Source: G963556115 sp963666605
GTDB taxonomy: Bacteria; Planctomycetota; SZUA-567
Assembly (NCBI GenBank): GCA_965140405.1
Contig: OZ223208.1
Location: 310,001 to 374,000 of the forward strand
DNA: 64,000 nucleotides
Direction of reading: 5' to 3'
Both the position numbers and the translations under genes were made by a program. Below the pieces are notes generated by a model. It made no database searches, was not told the origin of the DNA, and saw only the letters and a list, made by a program, of their open reading frames with translations. This document shows positions 46,417 to 54,860 of this stretch, in pieces; the stretch's first letter is position 1; each line of letters starts with the position of its first letter.

Positions 46417-46528
46417 ATTATTTCTCCTATTATTAAAAATACACTTTATGTATAAAAATCAGCACAAATCTTTTGGTCACTATAGAGAATACAGAGACCA
46501 TCTCAGACTTATAATATAAAACTCCACT

Positions 46529-47158
46529 TTAGTCTTCAGACTCTTGGTCACTTTGAGCATCTTGCTCACTTTGTTCAAGCATTTTTGCTTTTCTAGCTTC
46601 TTCATCTTTGCGCTGCTTTAATACCTTCGCAAGATTAGCAACTGGAGCGAGCGTCATAGTCATTCTTCTTCCCTCTTTTCTAGGAGGGGCGACCATAATG
46701 GCAACATCTTCTAGCGGCTTGAAGAATCTCTCGATAAGTAATTCACGTCCGAGTTCAGGGTGATCATTTTCACGAGCTCTAAACATCAGCGTAACCAATA
46801 CTCTATGTTCTGTCTCGATAAACTTCCTAGTAGTCTTTAGCTTGATATCTACATCATGCCCATCGATCCTAAAACTTTTAATACGGATCTGCTTCTGCTC
46901 TTGCCCTTGCGACTTTTTCTGATTATCGTGTTCTTTCTTCTTCTGCTGATAAAGAAATTTACCATAATCCATCACTCTACATACAGGAGGAGTTGCACCA
47001 GGCGAGATTTCACATAGATCAAGGTCTGACGAAGCCGCAATATCCAACGCTTTTGCGAGTGGCACAACCCCTACCATCTCTCCATCTTCATCAATAAGCC
47101 TAACCTCTTCAACACCCTTGATTGCATCATTCAGACGCATACTCTTTTTCTTACTAAT
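46529..47158 (-). CDS. infC: Translation initiation factor IF-3, probable AUU start
   Basis: IF-3 keeps 30S subunits free and checks the start codon. The first in-frame ATG (47140) has no ribosome site. A strong GGAGGA lies at 47165-47170, exactly six bases before an in-frame ATT at 47156-47158, so initiation at ATT is likely. This rare start is known for infC in E. coli and is the basis of IF-3 autoregulation. From ATT the protein has 209 residues. N-terminal domain: MRLNDAIKGVEEVRLIDEDG and PPVCRVMDYGKFLYQQ. C-terminal domain: QIRIKSFRIDGHDVDIKLK and VMVAPPRKEGRR-like RMTMTLAP. An acidic tail (QSEQDAQSDQESED) extends beyond the usual end. Second in thrS-infC-rpmI-rplT. Confidence 0.93.
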   Translation of the reverse strand: MSKKKSMRLNDAIKGVEEVRLIDEDGEMVGVVPLAKALDIAASSDLDLCEISPGATPPVCRVMDYGKFLYQQKKKEHDNQKKSQGQEQKQIRIKSFRIDGHDVDIKLKTTRKFIETEHRVLVTLMFRARENDHPELGRELLIERFFKPLEDVAIMVAPPRKEGRRMTMTLAPVANLAKVLKQRKDEEARKAKMLEQSEQDAQSDQESED

Positions 47159-47238
47159 ATTAATTCCTCCAAAAAAAGAACATATAATATTTATGAGCTA
47201 TAACCACAATTATAATTCAATATTTCAATGTTTTAAAA

Positions 47239-49158
47239 TTACTCAGCCTTAGGCGGTAATGCCTTGCTCTTAATTTCTTCAGCAAGTGCCTGAGCAAAAT
47301 CCTCCACGCTCATCACACCCTGATCACCAACTTTACGCCTACGCACAGAGACACTTCCTGCCTCCACTTCATTACTTCCCACAATAGCCAAGAACTGCGC
47401 TTTTGCCAGTTCTCCCTCTCTTATCTTAGCACCGATCTTACAATTACGAGTATCGGCCTTTGCTCTGATACCTTTTTTCTTCAACTTCGCTACTACTTCA
47501 CAAGCATAGTCATTATATGCATCTACAACACTCAGTACTCTCACCTGCTCAGGCGCAAGCCATAGAGGGAAGTCACCAGCGTAATGCTCTGTAAGCACAC
47601 CGATAAATCTCTCAAGAGAACCAGAAATAGCACGGTGAATCATTACCGGTCTCTGCTTATTTGATTCAGCATCAACATAAGTAATATCAAATCTCTCAGG
47701 TAGTGAGAAATCAACCTGAATTGTACCCATCTGCCAGCTTCTACCAATTGCATCTCTCAAATGAAAATCAATCTTAGGACCATAGAATGCACCGTCACCA
47801 GGGTTTAGGACAAAGTCGATACCTAGATCAGTAAGAGCTCCCTCAAGAGCAGCCTCTGCTTTATCCCACAACTCCTGAGCTCCAATTGACTTTTCTGGTT
47901 TAGTAGATAATTCAATATGATCAAACTCAAGACCTGTTGTCTTATAGACTTCAAATATTTGTTTTATACAACCTTTGATTTCATCTTGAAGCTGCTCAGG
48001 AGTACAGAATACATGCGCATCATCCTGAGTAAACCCACGTACACGCACAAGACCATGGATCTCGCCACTGCCTTCATAACGGTGTACATGCCCAAACTCT
48101 GCCCAACGTAGCGGCAGGTCATGATGGCTATAAAGTTCAGACTTATAGAGGATCAATGCCCCTGGACAGTTCATAGGCTTTACAGCGTACTCCTTGCCAT
48201 CCTTCTCACAAGTATAGTTCTTATCAGCATAGTTCTGCCAGTGACCAGATATTTCCCAAAGTTCGCGATTCATTATTTGCGGAGTCATAAACTCCTCAAA
48301 ACCATTTTCCTCACCGACACTTCTAAGATAATTCTCAAGCTCACGATACAGAATCACACCATTACTACGCCAAAATGCCATACCCTGCGCTTCTTTAGGG
48401 TGGAATTCAAAAAGCCCCATCTGCTTACCGATAGCTCTGTGGTCACGTTTTTTCGCTTCCTCTATTCTATTTAGATGCTCAGCAAGCTCTTCTTTAGTTG
48501 CAAAAGTTGTACCATAGATACGGGTCAACTGCTGCTTAGTAGCATCACCATGCCAGTACGCACCAGCAACACTCATCAGCTTGAAACTACCAATCTTACC
48601 AGCAGACGGCACATGCGGGCCAAGACACATATCTTCAAAACTACCCTGAGAGTAGAATGAGATAACATCACCTTGAGCAGACTTAATATTATCCAGCTTG
48701 TACTCATCTTCTGCATACTTTGCTTCCGCTTCAGCACGAGTAAGTTCATTACGCTCAAACTTGCCATTCTGCTTGACAATCCTCTTCATCTCTTTCTCAA
48801 TCTTCTTGAGGTCATCGACAGAGATTGGCTCTGGAGAATCAACATCATAGTAGAAGCCATCAGCAATCGCTGGGCCGTAGGCAAACTTTGTACCTGGATA
48901 GACCTTTGCGATAGCTTCAGCCATTACGTGAGCAGCCGAGTGACGCATAAGCTTTAGCCCAGCCTCATCCTTAGCAGTAACAATCGAAACTTCACTGTCA
49001 CTCTCTACAATATATGTCGTGTCTACAAGTGTACCATTTACCATACCAGCGAGTGTAGCTTTGGCGAGGCCAGAGCCAATACTCTTTGCTATATCCATTA
49101 CAGACAGAGCGCTTTCAAATTCTTTTTTACTGCCATCAGGTAGAGTTATAGTAACCAT
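47239..49158 (-). CDS. thrS: Threonyl-tRNA synthetase
   Basis: Class II synthetase charging tRNA-Thr; 639 residues, full length. Order: TGS domain (1-60, MVTITLPDGSKKEFE), SAD editing domain (about 65-220) with HSAAHVMAEA and the HxxxH pair completed by a cysteine region (FEDMCLGPHVPSAG), catalytic core (about 245-535) with MNCPGALILYK, RYEGSGEIHGLVRVRGFTQDDAHVFC and HRAISGSLERFIGVL, and anticodon-binding domain (about 540-635). Editing of misacylated Ser-tRNA-Thr is expected. Head of thrS-infC-rpmI-rplT. A structured region with an intrinsic terminator-like end lies 110-230 bases upstream, possibly an attenuator. Confidence 0.97.
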   Translation of the reverse strand: MVTITLPDGSKKEFESALSVMDIAKSIGSGLAKATLAGMVNGTLVDTTYIVESDSEVSIVTAKDEAGLKLMRHSAAHVMAEAIAKVYPGTKFAYGPAIADGFYYDVDSPEPISVDDLKKIEKEMKRIVKQNGKFERNELTRAEAEAKYAEDEYKLDNIKSAQGDVISFYSQGSFEDMCLGPHVPSAGKIGSFKLMSVAGAYWHGDATKQQLTRIYGTTFATKEELAEHLNRIEEAKKRDHRAIGKQMGLFEFHPKEAQGMAFWRSNGVILYRELENYLRSVGEENGFEEFMTPQIMNRELWEISGHWQNYADKNYTCEKDGKEYAVKPMNCPGALILYKSELYSHHDLPLRWAEFGHVHRYEGSGEIHGLVRVRGFTQDDAHVFCTPEQLQDEIKGCIKQIFEVYKTTGLEFDHIELSTKPEKSIGAQELWDKAEAALEGALTDLGIDFVLNPGDGAFYGPKIDFHLRDAIGRSWQMGTIQVDFSLPERFDITYVDAESNKQRPVMIHRAISGSLERFIGVLTEHYAGDFPLWLAPEQVRVLSVVDAYNDYACEVVAKLKKKGIRAKADTRNCKIGAKIREGELAKAQFLAIVGSNEVEAGSVSVRRRKVGDQGVMSVEDFAQALAEEIKSKALPPKAE

Positions 49159-49275
49159 AGTATATCTTTCTATTTAAATCCAGTGCACTAGCAAAAAAAT
49201 TTGGCCAATCCACTTATAATAATACACGGACACAAAGTATTCATGCACACATGTATATAATAATTAAATTATAAT

Positions 49276-49386
49276 AAAAAAAAGGATGTTTGCGCAAAGA
49301 CGCAACAAAGAGATGCAAGAGCTACGAAATATCTACGGATAGATATTTGGCTTTGCAGCTTGAGTTGAATTTTTGCGTCCTTTTTC
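49276..49386 (-). promoter_or_regulatory. Structured element with T8 tail between tRNA-Val and thrS
   Basis: On the minus strand AAAAAGGACGCAAA (49386 downwards) can pair with TTTGCG and TCCTTTTT on the other side, skipping CAAACA, and ends in T8 (49276-49283). Inside lies a perfect 8-bp hairpin, AAATATCT with AGATATTT (49327-49348). It is either the terminator of the tRNA-Val transcript or an attenuator for thrS. The remaining bases to the tRNA (49387-49621) contain smaller palindromes such as AGCTCAA/TTGAGCT but no RNA family I recognise. Confidence 0.45.
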
Positions 49387-49621
49387 TATTATGCACTTCC
49401 GAGCTCAATAAAATCATTTGAGCTACTATATGAGCTAATCAACCTCTAGCCTCTTATTATCCCCATGCAGGAAGGACGCTCCCTCATAGGTTTCCAACAG
49501 AAAGCCACAACCTGTTGTTTTTAAATCATTTATACTACACTTAGCGCTTCACCAACAACCATCATGCCAGCAAGAAACTATCGCAATCTCACCGCACAAA
49601 CTGCCAGCCTAAACTCCGGGT

Positions 49622-49698
49622 TGGTGGGCGATACTGGGCTCGAACCAGTGACCCCCACCTTGTCGAGGTGGTGCTCTAGCCAACTGAGCTAATCGCCC
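49622..49698 (-). tRNA. tRNA-Val (anticodon GAC)
   Basis: A full cloverleaf can be drawn. Acceptor stem GGGCGAT/ATCGCCC, D-arm GCTC/GAGC, anticodon stem CCACC/GGTGG with loop TCGACAA, so the anticodon GAC is at 49662-49664. T-arm CTGG/CCAG with TTCGAGC. The 3' CCA is encoded (49622-49624) and the discriminator is A. GAC reads GUC and GUU codons for valine. Confidence 0.95.
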
Positions 49699-49755
49699 GC
49701 TTTTACAGCGAATAATACATCGACCAATAATCTTTTCAGAATTATTAGCTCACTA

Positions 49756-49783
49756 ACTATATGTATTACTACCCCAAAGTCAA
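49756..49783 (-). promoter_or_regulatory. Promoter for tRNA-Val
   Basis: On the minus strand TTGACT (49783-49778), a 16-base spacer and TATAGT (49761-49756). Initiation near 49749 gives about 50 bases of 5' leader before the mature tRNA. Confidence 0.6.
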
Positions 49784-49826
49784 CCCAAATTCTTCAATTT
49801 CCTCCGAAATACCAGAGTATTTGATT

Positions 49827-50330
49827 TTAATATAGCCACTCACCATACTCAGGTATCTCTTTCATATCTTCATAAAGCCAGACCATTCTATCTAAAAACC
49901 AGCTCTTGCCCAAATAAGTCAGACTAATTCCAAAAATTGTTGGCCATACATAGAAGTAAACTATACCATATATTGAAGCAATCAAACCAATAGATGACAT
50001 CAAATTCAAGATATTAGGTATCACCTTATGATGATTAGGAATATTTATATTATCCCTATTCAAGAACACTCTTTCACCAAGCACTGCTTTTGACGCCCAA
50101 TTCCTTGTTGATTTTGGTTTTTTAAAGCACACCGGATTAAGAAACATCCAAGCAATAGCAGGAATAACCAAGCACAAAGACCACCAACCAACCCAAACTC
50201 TACTCCAAAACGCAATAGCTATTACTGGCAATACAGAGTACCGTGTCCAAACACTCCATGGATTCGCATGTTTCAGCCAATTTTTACTTGTAAGATTAAA
50301 AATCCCGGCAATCCTTCTTTCAAGCGTCAT
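49827..50330 (-). CDS. DUF6653-like small membrane protein
   Basis: About 167 residues from the ATG at 50330 (AAAGGAG five bases upstream); the longer frame to 50363 is not supported. Two pairs of hydrophobic segments, at about 35-70 and 110-140, are separated by a polar loop with WASKAVLGERVFL. The N-terminal KHANPWSVWTRY and the segment FLNPxxFxxP resemble DUF6653 proteins, an uncharacterised family found in archaea and bacteria. Function unknown. Gene order with the DUF523-DUF1722 gene upstream (70 bases) suggests a common transcript. Confidence 0.72.
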   Translation of the reverse strand: MTLERRIAGIFNLTSKNWLKHANPWSVWTRYSVLPVIAIAFWSRVWVGWWSLCLVIPAIAWMFLNPVCFKKPKSTRNWASKAVLGERVFLNRDNINIPNHHKVIPNILNLMSSIGLIASIYGIVYFYVWPTIFGISLTYLGKSWFLDRMVWLYEDMKEIPEYGEWLY

Positions 50331-50400
50331 ACCTACTCCTTTTAATATTAAACGGAACTGCATATTTATATTTCAAATAGAACAACCCTCTCGCCGTAGA

Positions 50401-51348
50401 CTATACATAACTCCTAAGCATTAGTTCAGCAGGAAGTGCATTGATATAGTACTGCTCTGCCAGATACTCTTTATCATATTTACGTACATAGTGAGAAAGC
50501 AAAGTCACCGGCACAATAAGCGGTACAAGCTTATCATAATACTTCTGAATCTGCTCTCCAACCTCTACCTTTTCATCACTACTGAGATCATCCTTGAAAT
50601 ACCCAGCAATATGCTCAAGCACATTCCTATGCTTTTTGATAGTAGCCAACTCCCGCATCGCCTCAGTCAAAAGATTCAGGTACTCCTCACAAACACTCTC
50701 CAAAGTTTTACTATCCACTTTAGCAACCATTGATCCCATCTTCTTAAGTATTGCCGGTGAATGACTCATTAGAACATACTTGTGCTTCTGATGGAATAAT
50801 TGTAAAGTGGCAACACTTACGCCAGACTTTATATGTTCCTGCCAACGAGAATAGACAAACACATGTTCCAAAAAATTCTCCCGAAGCCCGACGTCATGTA
50901 GCCGCCCTTCATCAATTACAGGTATAAGTGGAAATTCCTCCATAAATCGCTCAGCAAATAGGCCGCTCCCTTTACCAGCTATCATTCCTTTTTCTGTATA
51001 TATTTTAATATCCTTCATACCAGAACTAGGGGATTTTGCCTTGAAGATATAACCAGAGAGATCTTCTTCCTTGATCTGCGGTATTATCTTGTCATTCCAA
51101 GTGAGGATAATATCTGTCTTATCCTCTCTATCATTTATAGTATAGAGTCGATGCTCTTCAACCGTCCCTATCAGCCTCATCGCCGGACGGGGAATACTCA
51201 AGCCAGAGTCAGCTTCAGGGCAGTATCCAACCCACTCGAAAAAGTTTCCAAGTGTACCAGTAATGTATCTATCATGCTTATGCTGGCCATCATAGCGAAC
51301 TTTTTCTCCCAGCAAACACTTACTTATTCCAACCTTGATCTTAGCCAT
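50401..51348 (-). CDS. DUF523-DUF1722 fusion protein
   Basis: 315 residues in two domains. Residues 1-150 are DUF523: ISKCLLGEKVRYDG with Cys11, GYCPEADSGL with Cys43, and KAKSPSSGMKDI. DUF523 includes the 2-thiouracil desulfidase TudS, whose conserved cysteines bind a 4Fe-4S cluster. Residues 190-310 are DUF1722 (E. coli YbgA-like): LQLFHQKHKYVLMSHSP and HYVRKYDKEYLAEQYY. The fusion is common in bacteria; its substrate is unknown. A good ATG follows AGGAGAGG. Adjacent to the DUF6653 gene. Confidence 0.85.
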   Translation of the reverse strand: MAKIKVGISKCLLGEKVRYDGQHKHDRYITGTLGNFFEWVGYCPEADSGLSIPRPAMRLIGTVEEHRLYTINDREDKTDIILTWNDKIIPQIKEEDLSGYIFKAKSPSSGMKDIKIYTEKGMIAGKGSGLFAERFMEEFPLIPVIDEGRLHDVGLRENFLEHVFVYSRWQEHIKSGVSVATLQLFHQKHKYVLMSHSPAILKKMGSMVAKVDSKTLESVCEEYLNLLTEAMRELATIKKHRNVLEHIAGYFKDDLSSDEKVEVGEQIQKYYDKLVPLIVPVTLLSHYVRKYDKEYLAEQYYINALPAELMLRSYV

Positions 51349-51410
51349 TATCCTCTCCTATTTATTGATTCGCTTCATAATGTAGTAACTATTGTAACAC
51401 TTACAAATAT

Positions 51411-51444
51411 AAAACGCCATTGAGAAAAATCTCAATGGCGTTTT
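51411..51444. terminator. Bidirectional terminator, 15-bp stem
   Basis: AAAACGCCATTGAGA pairs with TCTCAATGGCGTTTT around the loop AAAA. T-runs are present on both strands. It ends the minus-strand transcript of the methyltransferase/microgene region, 63 bases upstream of the DUF523-DUF1722 start. Confidence 0.8.
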
Positions 51445-51481
51445 ATATAACTACCAACATCACTTCGCACAAATAATAAGC

Positions 51482-51642
51482 TTACACTTTAAACCTGAAC
51501 CCACACTCAATACAACGATACGTAGGCTTTATCAAAAGAAATAACAGCCCAATTGAAAAAACAAAATAACTAGCCCCATAATCAGACAACCTCTACCATC
51601 TCTAGCTTTGCCAAAACACTTTAAGCACAATAGCCAACCCAT
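51482..51642 (-). pseudogene. Frameshifted small membrane zinc-ribbon protein
   Basis: ATG at 51640-51642 has AGAGGA five bases upstream and opens a frame with LCLKCFGKARDGRGC and a hydrophobic segment, which stops early. The overlapping frame gives the rest of a membrane helix and then KPTYRCIECGFRFKV before a TAA at 51482. One extra T in the T6 run (51556-51561) would join them into a 53-residue protein: N-terminal CxxC-like part, one membrane helix, C-terminal CxxC. Total length of 161 bases is exactly one short of 54 codons. Causes may be a sequencing error, mutation, or slippage. I do not recognise the family. Transcribed after the methyltransferase and before the terminator at 51411. 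Confidence 0.55.
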
Positions 51643-51701
51643 CCACTTCCTCTGTATACAATTACCCTATTAACCAACAAATTACTATTAAACCAAGATT
51701 A

Positions 51702-52313
51702 TTACCTGCCCACACTAACCCAGAGAAATGTCTCCCCACCAATCTCTCTATAATCCAAACTTAGTATTTCAAAGCCAATATATCCGAGTTCTTTAAATAA
51801 TACCTCCGGCGTACGATGACTGTAATACAGTTCCTGCCCCATAAACTCCATATACCCATCAAACTCATCACTACCGGTATACTCCTTGGTTGCATAGGTG
51901 AATAACACTTTCCCTCCAGGACTCAGCCAGCCGTACACTTTACGAAGAAGCTTGAACTGCTCACTTGAAGGGATATGAAATATACTATATATCGCTGTCA
52001 CCTCATCAAAGCTACCCTCGTCAAATACAAGCTCCCTCATATCTGCCTGCACTGCTTTCATTTCAGGAACATACTTCCTTGCCAGCTTGATCATCTCACC
52101 AGAAAAGTCAACTCCAGTGACATCCCATCCTTTACCAGCAAAGTACTGAGCAAACGGCACCCCTGCTCCACACCCAAGATCGAGCAACCTCTTCTTCCCA
52201 TCTCCACACAATTTATAAAACGAATCAACCACTTCCGTCATATCAAAGGCGGCTCGGTTCTCATCATACCCACTTGCAAATTCATCATATATTTGATTAA
52301 GATTCTTACACAT
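51702..52313 (-). CDS. Class I SAM-dependent methyltransferase
   Basis: 203 residues with a Rossmann-like fold. Motif I LLDLGCGAGVPF (about 43-54), acidic strand end VTGVDFSGEMI, motif II-like QADMRELVFDEGSFDEVTAIYSIFH, and post-motif LSPGGKVLFTYA. The substrate is not evident; this compact type methylates small molecules. No signal peptide. Monocistronic or grouped with the downstream microgene. Its codon use does not look different from that of its neighbours. Confidence 0.82.
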   Translation of the reverse strand: MCKNLNQIYDEFASGYDENRAAFDMTEVVDSFYKLCGDGKKRLLDLGCGAGVPFAQYFAGKGWDVTGVDFSGEMIKLARKYVPEMKAVQADMRELVFDEGSFDEVTAIYSIFHIPSSEQFKLLRKVYGWLSPGGKVLFTYATKEYTGSDEFDGYMEFMGQELYYSHRTPEVLFKELGYIGFEILSLDYREIGGETFLWVSVGR

Positions 52314-52421
52314 TCAGGTCTCACCTTTATAAATATCATGTACATGAATTTAAACCTGAAGTATGCTATAGTTAATCATTCTTCAGGAACACAGCTCCTA
52401 TATGCAGTCGACTCTTCAATA

Positions 52422-52461
52422 AAACCCAGTAAAATATATTATTCAATATTTTACTGGGTTT
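52422..52461. terminator. 16-bp perfect hairpin
   Basis: AAACCCAGTAAAATAT and ATATTTTACTGGGTTT around an 8-base loop. It lies 108 bases upstream of the methyltransferase start and overlaps the broken 5' end of the scramblase-like remnant. The minus strand has a T4 tail. Which transcript it ends is unclear. Confidence 0.55.
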
Positions 52462-52704
52462 GCAAATTCTGCATTCAATCTAAACTTTGCCTATCAAAGC
52501 TCTAGCGAAATTCAATTTACAGTTTCAAAAAAATACACTTGGTTCTTAAATAAGTCCAGCTTTACATTAAAAGATACTCAAAATCACCCTCTTGGAGAAA
52601 TAAACATCCTAAGTGATCAGGGTAATTATTATCTTCGCATACACAATAATACAAAAAACTGTGGGGAACTGTCTATAGCGACTCTCTCAGCACACAAGTC
52701 TTGA
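52423..52704 (+). pseudogene. Remnant A of a scramblase/LURP-one-like gene, 5'-truncated
   Basis: No start codon or ribosome site; the frame opens only after a stop at 52420 inside the hairpin. It reads through FTGFANSAFNLNFA, FTVSKKYTWFLNKSSFTLKD, PLGEINILSDQGNYYLRI and ends at TGA (52702-52704). The pattern, a strand pair with KK.WF..KSFTL.D..G..LG.I, is that of scramblase/LURP-one (tubby-like) domains. Remnant B directly downstream shows the same order of segments. The 5' part and the C-terminal helix are missing, so this is a gene fragment. Confidence 0.5.
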
Positions 52705-52749
52705 AAGTATTTGCCTAATCACTATCAACCATTTATCCTTGGAAATAGC

Positions 52750-53372
52750 ATGCCCAGCAACATATACAAACTAGCAATAGAAAGATTGTTTAATCAATTT
52801 AAACCGAGCAGTGATTATGAAATACGAAATTCTTATTCAGAATATGCTATTGATGCTTCAAAAAATCCTATAGATTGGCTTTCACGATATACGGCAGGAT
52901 TTGTACACTCATCGTTCAAAATTAATATTACTGATAGAGATACCAAAAGCACTCTATTCTTTATATCAAAGAGACACTCATGATGGAGCTTGAATAAAGC
53001 TCGCTTTACATTACATGATGCTAGAAGTCACCTTCTTGACCAACTAGAGGTATACATAAAAACCAGAAATCGTCTATTATGGAGAGTGATAAATGTTCTC
53101 TTCTCATATATGATCAAATCTGTAAGTTATGGGGATTTGTCTATGAAGACTCCGATAGAAAGTGGCTTATCGCCACTTATAATAACGAGGTTGTAGCGAA
53201 TTTTTCCATGACGACAGCACGCCCAAATTCTATAATACCCAATAAGGACAACTACTTACTAGAGCGAGGTACAACAACACAGCTAGATTCGATCTTAAGA
53301 ATTTATGCAATTGCTGCAACAATCTGCATGGATACAGTATTTAATGATCTCTATCGCTGGCCTCATCATTAG
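52750..53372 (+). pseudogene. Remnant B of a scramblase/LURP-one-like gene, stop codon and frameshift
   Basis: ATG at 52750 with TTGGAA upstream starts a frame that reads IYKLAIERLFNQF, GFVHSSFKINITDRD and LFFISKRHS, then TGA at 52981. The same frame goes on with WSLNKARFTLHDARSHLLD, which aligns with remnant A. Near 53055-53080 coding moves to another frame: LLIYDQICKLWGFVYED, RKWLIATYNNEVVANF, and RGTTTQLDSILRIYAIAATICMD, ending at 53372. The last part matches the hydrophobic C-terminal helix of scramblase-like proteins. One stop and one frameshift make it a pseudogene. Its end overlaps the convergent tsaE gene by 32 bases. Confidence 0.55.
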
Positions 53373-53847
53373 TAAAAGCCAAATACTTGACCCTAGCAAG
53401 CCCGTTTCCATCATCTACAGCAAACTTAAACTCTCTAATTGTCTCGTCCAAGCTCTCAATCTCTACCCTTATCGCACCCTTACGAGGTAGTATATCTTCA
53501 ATCACCTCCGGCCACTCAACAATCGCCACACCCTGTTCATAGCCAAAGAAATCATCAAACCCAAGATCCCCAATACTCTCCGCCTCAGCCAAACGATATG
53601 CATCAAAGTGATTCAACTCAAGACTACCACCCTCGTATTGTACATGGAGTACAAATGTAGGACTTGTGACATCCTCCTCAATACCAAGACCCTTGGCAAG
53701 CCCTTGGGTAAAGCAGGTCTTTCCAGCACCTAGATCACCATTGAGCAGAAAGACCTCTCCACCTCTACAGCTCTTTCCAATTCTCTCACCCATATCTTTG
53801 GTCTCTTCAGGGCTTCTGGTCGTAATCTTATATTCAAATATACTCAT
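53341..53847 (-). CDS. tsaE: tRNA threonylcarbamoyladenosine biosynthesis protein TsaE
   Basis: P-loop ATPase that, with TsaB and TsaD, makes t6A37 in ANN-decoding tRNAs. 168 residues. Walker A is LNGDLGAGKT (about 36-45), then TSPTFVLHVQY and NHFDAYRLAEAESIGDLGFDDFF, then VAIVEWPEVIEDILP, all diagnostic. The C-terminal ~20 residues are variable. Last gene of purC-lpxL-thiL-tsaE; separated from thiL by 80 bases that contain only a weak hairpin (GGCT/AGCC) followed by T6. Overlaps the 3' end of a convergent pseudogene. Confidence 0.94.
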   Translation of the reverse strand: MSIFEYKITTRSPEETKDMGERIGKSCRGGEVFLLNGDLGAGKTCFTQGLAKGLGIEEDVTSPTFVLHVQYEGGSLELNHFDAYRLAEAESIGDLGFDDFFGYEQGVAIVEWPEVIEDILPRKGAIRVEIESLDETIREFKFAVDDGNGLARVKYLAFTNDEASDRDH

Positions 53848-53927
53848 ACTTTTTTATACCAATAAAAAACGGCTTATTCAGCCAGTAAATAAAATTCCCA
53901 CTCCAACCAGCACTACCATACTTAAAA

Positions 53928-54860
53928 TTAAAAGTTATGCTCATATCCTGCTGAATCGAGCATATGAAGAGTTCCATCACTCCCTGCCACACGTAGTCCC
54001 TGATTGTTCTCAATACGTCCGATACATGATAGTTTGGTCTTTATCCCAGTCTTCGGCCACTCTTTTTGCAGGATACCCCACGCCTCTTCAGAAACCGAGA
54101 AGAGTAATTCAAAATCCTCACCATCACTCAGTGCATGCTCCATAGGTGTCTTCTTAGTCTTCTTAGAAAGCGCAAAGGCATCCTCAGAAATTGGAATTTC
54201 AGCCTCCTCCAATATCGCCCCGAAGTTGCTCACTGCTAGCATTCTCGAGAGATCCATTGTAAGCCCATCAGTAATATCCATACACGACTTTATCGGTACC
54301 AACTCTATAAGCTTTTCAATTTCTGCAAACCTCGGAATCGGCTTCATATGCTTACCAAGTATCGATCCTCCCAGCTCACCAGTAACTATCAAGAGATCCC
54401 CATCACTAACCCCAGCCCGCATGATAGCTTCCTTACCATAAGGTGTTCCACCAACAGTAATATTTACAGATGTTGGCCCATACGCACTAGTCGTATCTCC
54501 GCCTATAATACTCAAATTATGCATCTGCGCACAAGAGACAATACCTTCCATTAGGCGCATCGCCCATCTATCACCCAGCCCTCGCCTCATATTTAGTGCA
54601 ACTAGCCCCCAAAGAGGCCTACAACCACTAGCAGCAAGATCAGAAAGAGCTGCTGCGACAGCTTTATATCCTACATTGAGTGGATCAGCTTCCGCATCAA
54701 AGTGAGTACCCTCAACAACAGTATCAGTACTAAATGCCAGAGCCTGCAGACCACTAACGTCAACATGTCCGCAGTCATCATGACCAGCACCAATAATGAC
54801 TGTGTCATTACATTTTGCGAGTCGCTTACTCAACCAATCGTGAAATACTCTCTCACTCAT
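53928..54860 (-). CDS. thiL: Thiamine-monophosphate kinase
   Basis: Phosphorylates thiamine monophosphate to thiamine diphosphate, the active cofactor. 310 residues. AIR-synthase-like fold with GAGHDDCGHV (metal/ATP region, usually GDDxA), FSTDTVVEGTHF, AALSDLAASGC, IIGGDTTSAYGPTSVNITVGG and SDGEDFELLFSV near the C-terminus. The opening GxGDDCA motif is slightly altered (HDDCGH), but the following aspartates are kept. Overlaps the lpxL stop by 8 bases. The pairing of thiL with tsaE is seen in several genomes. Confidence 0.88.
   Translation of the reverse strand: MSERVFHDWLSKRLAKCNDTVIIGAGHDDCGHVDVSGLQALAFSTDTVVEGTHFDAEADPLNVGYKAVAAALSDLAASGCRPLWGLVALNMRRGLGDRWAMRLMEGIVSCAQMHNLSIIGGDTTSAYGPTSVNITVGGTPYGKEAIMRAGVSDGDLLIVTGELGGSILGKHMKPIPRFAEIEKLIELVPIKSCMDITDGLTMDLSRMLAVSNFGAILEEAEIPISEDAFALSKKTKKTPMEHALSDGEDFELLFSVSEEAWGILQKEWPKTGIKTKLSCIGRIENNQGLRVAGSDGTLHMLDSAGYEHNF

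Noticed and set aside
49387..49621. RNase P RNA, SRP RNA, 6S RNA or tmRNA next to tRNA-Val
   Set aside because: Conserved cores of these RNAs were looked for and not found; only unspecific palindromes remain.
51975..52505. A 176-codon plus-strand frame over the methyltransferase
   Set aside because: Antisense to a well-supported methyltransferase and has no recognisable protein features.
52981..52983. TGA read as tryptophan or selenocysteine in scramblase remnant B
   Set aside because: TGA ends normal genes here (for example the AraC gene and waaF's upstream neighbour), no SECIS-like hairpin was evident, and a frameshift follows, so decay is simpler.
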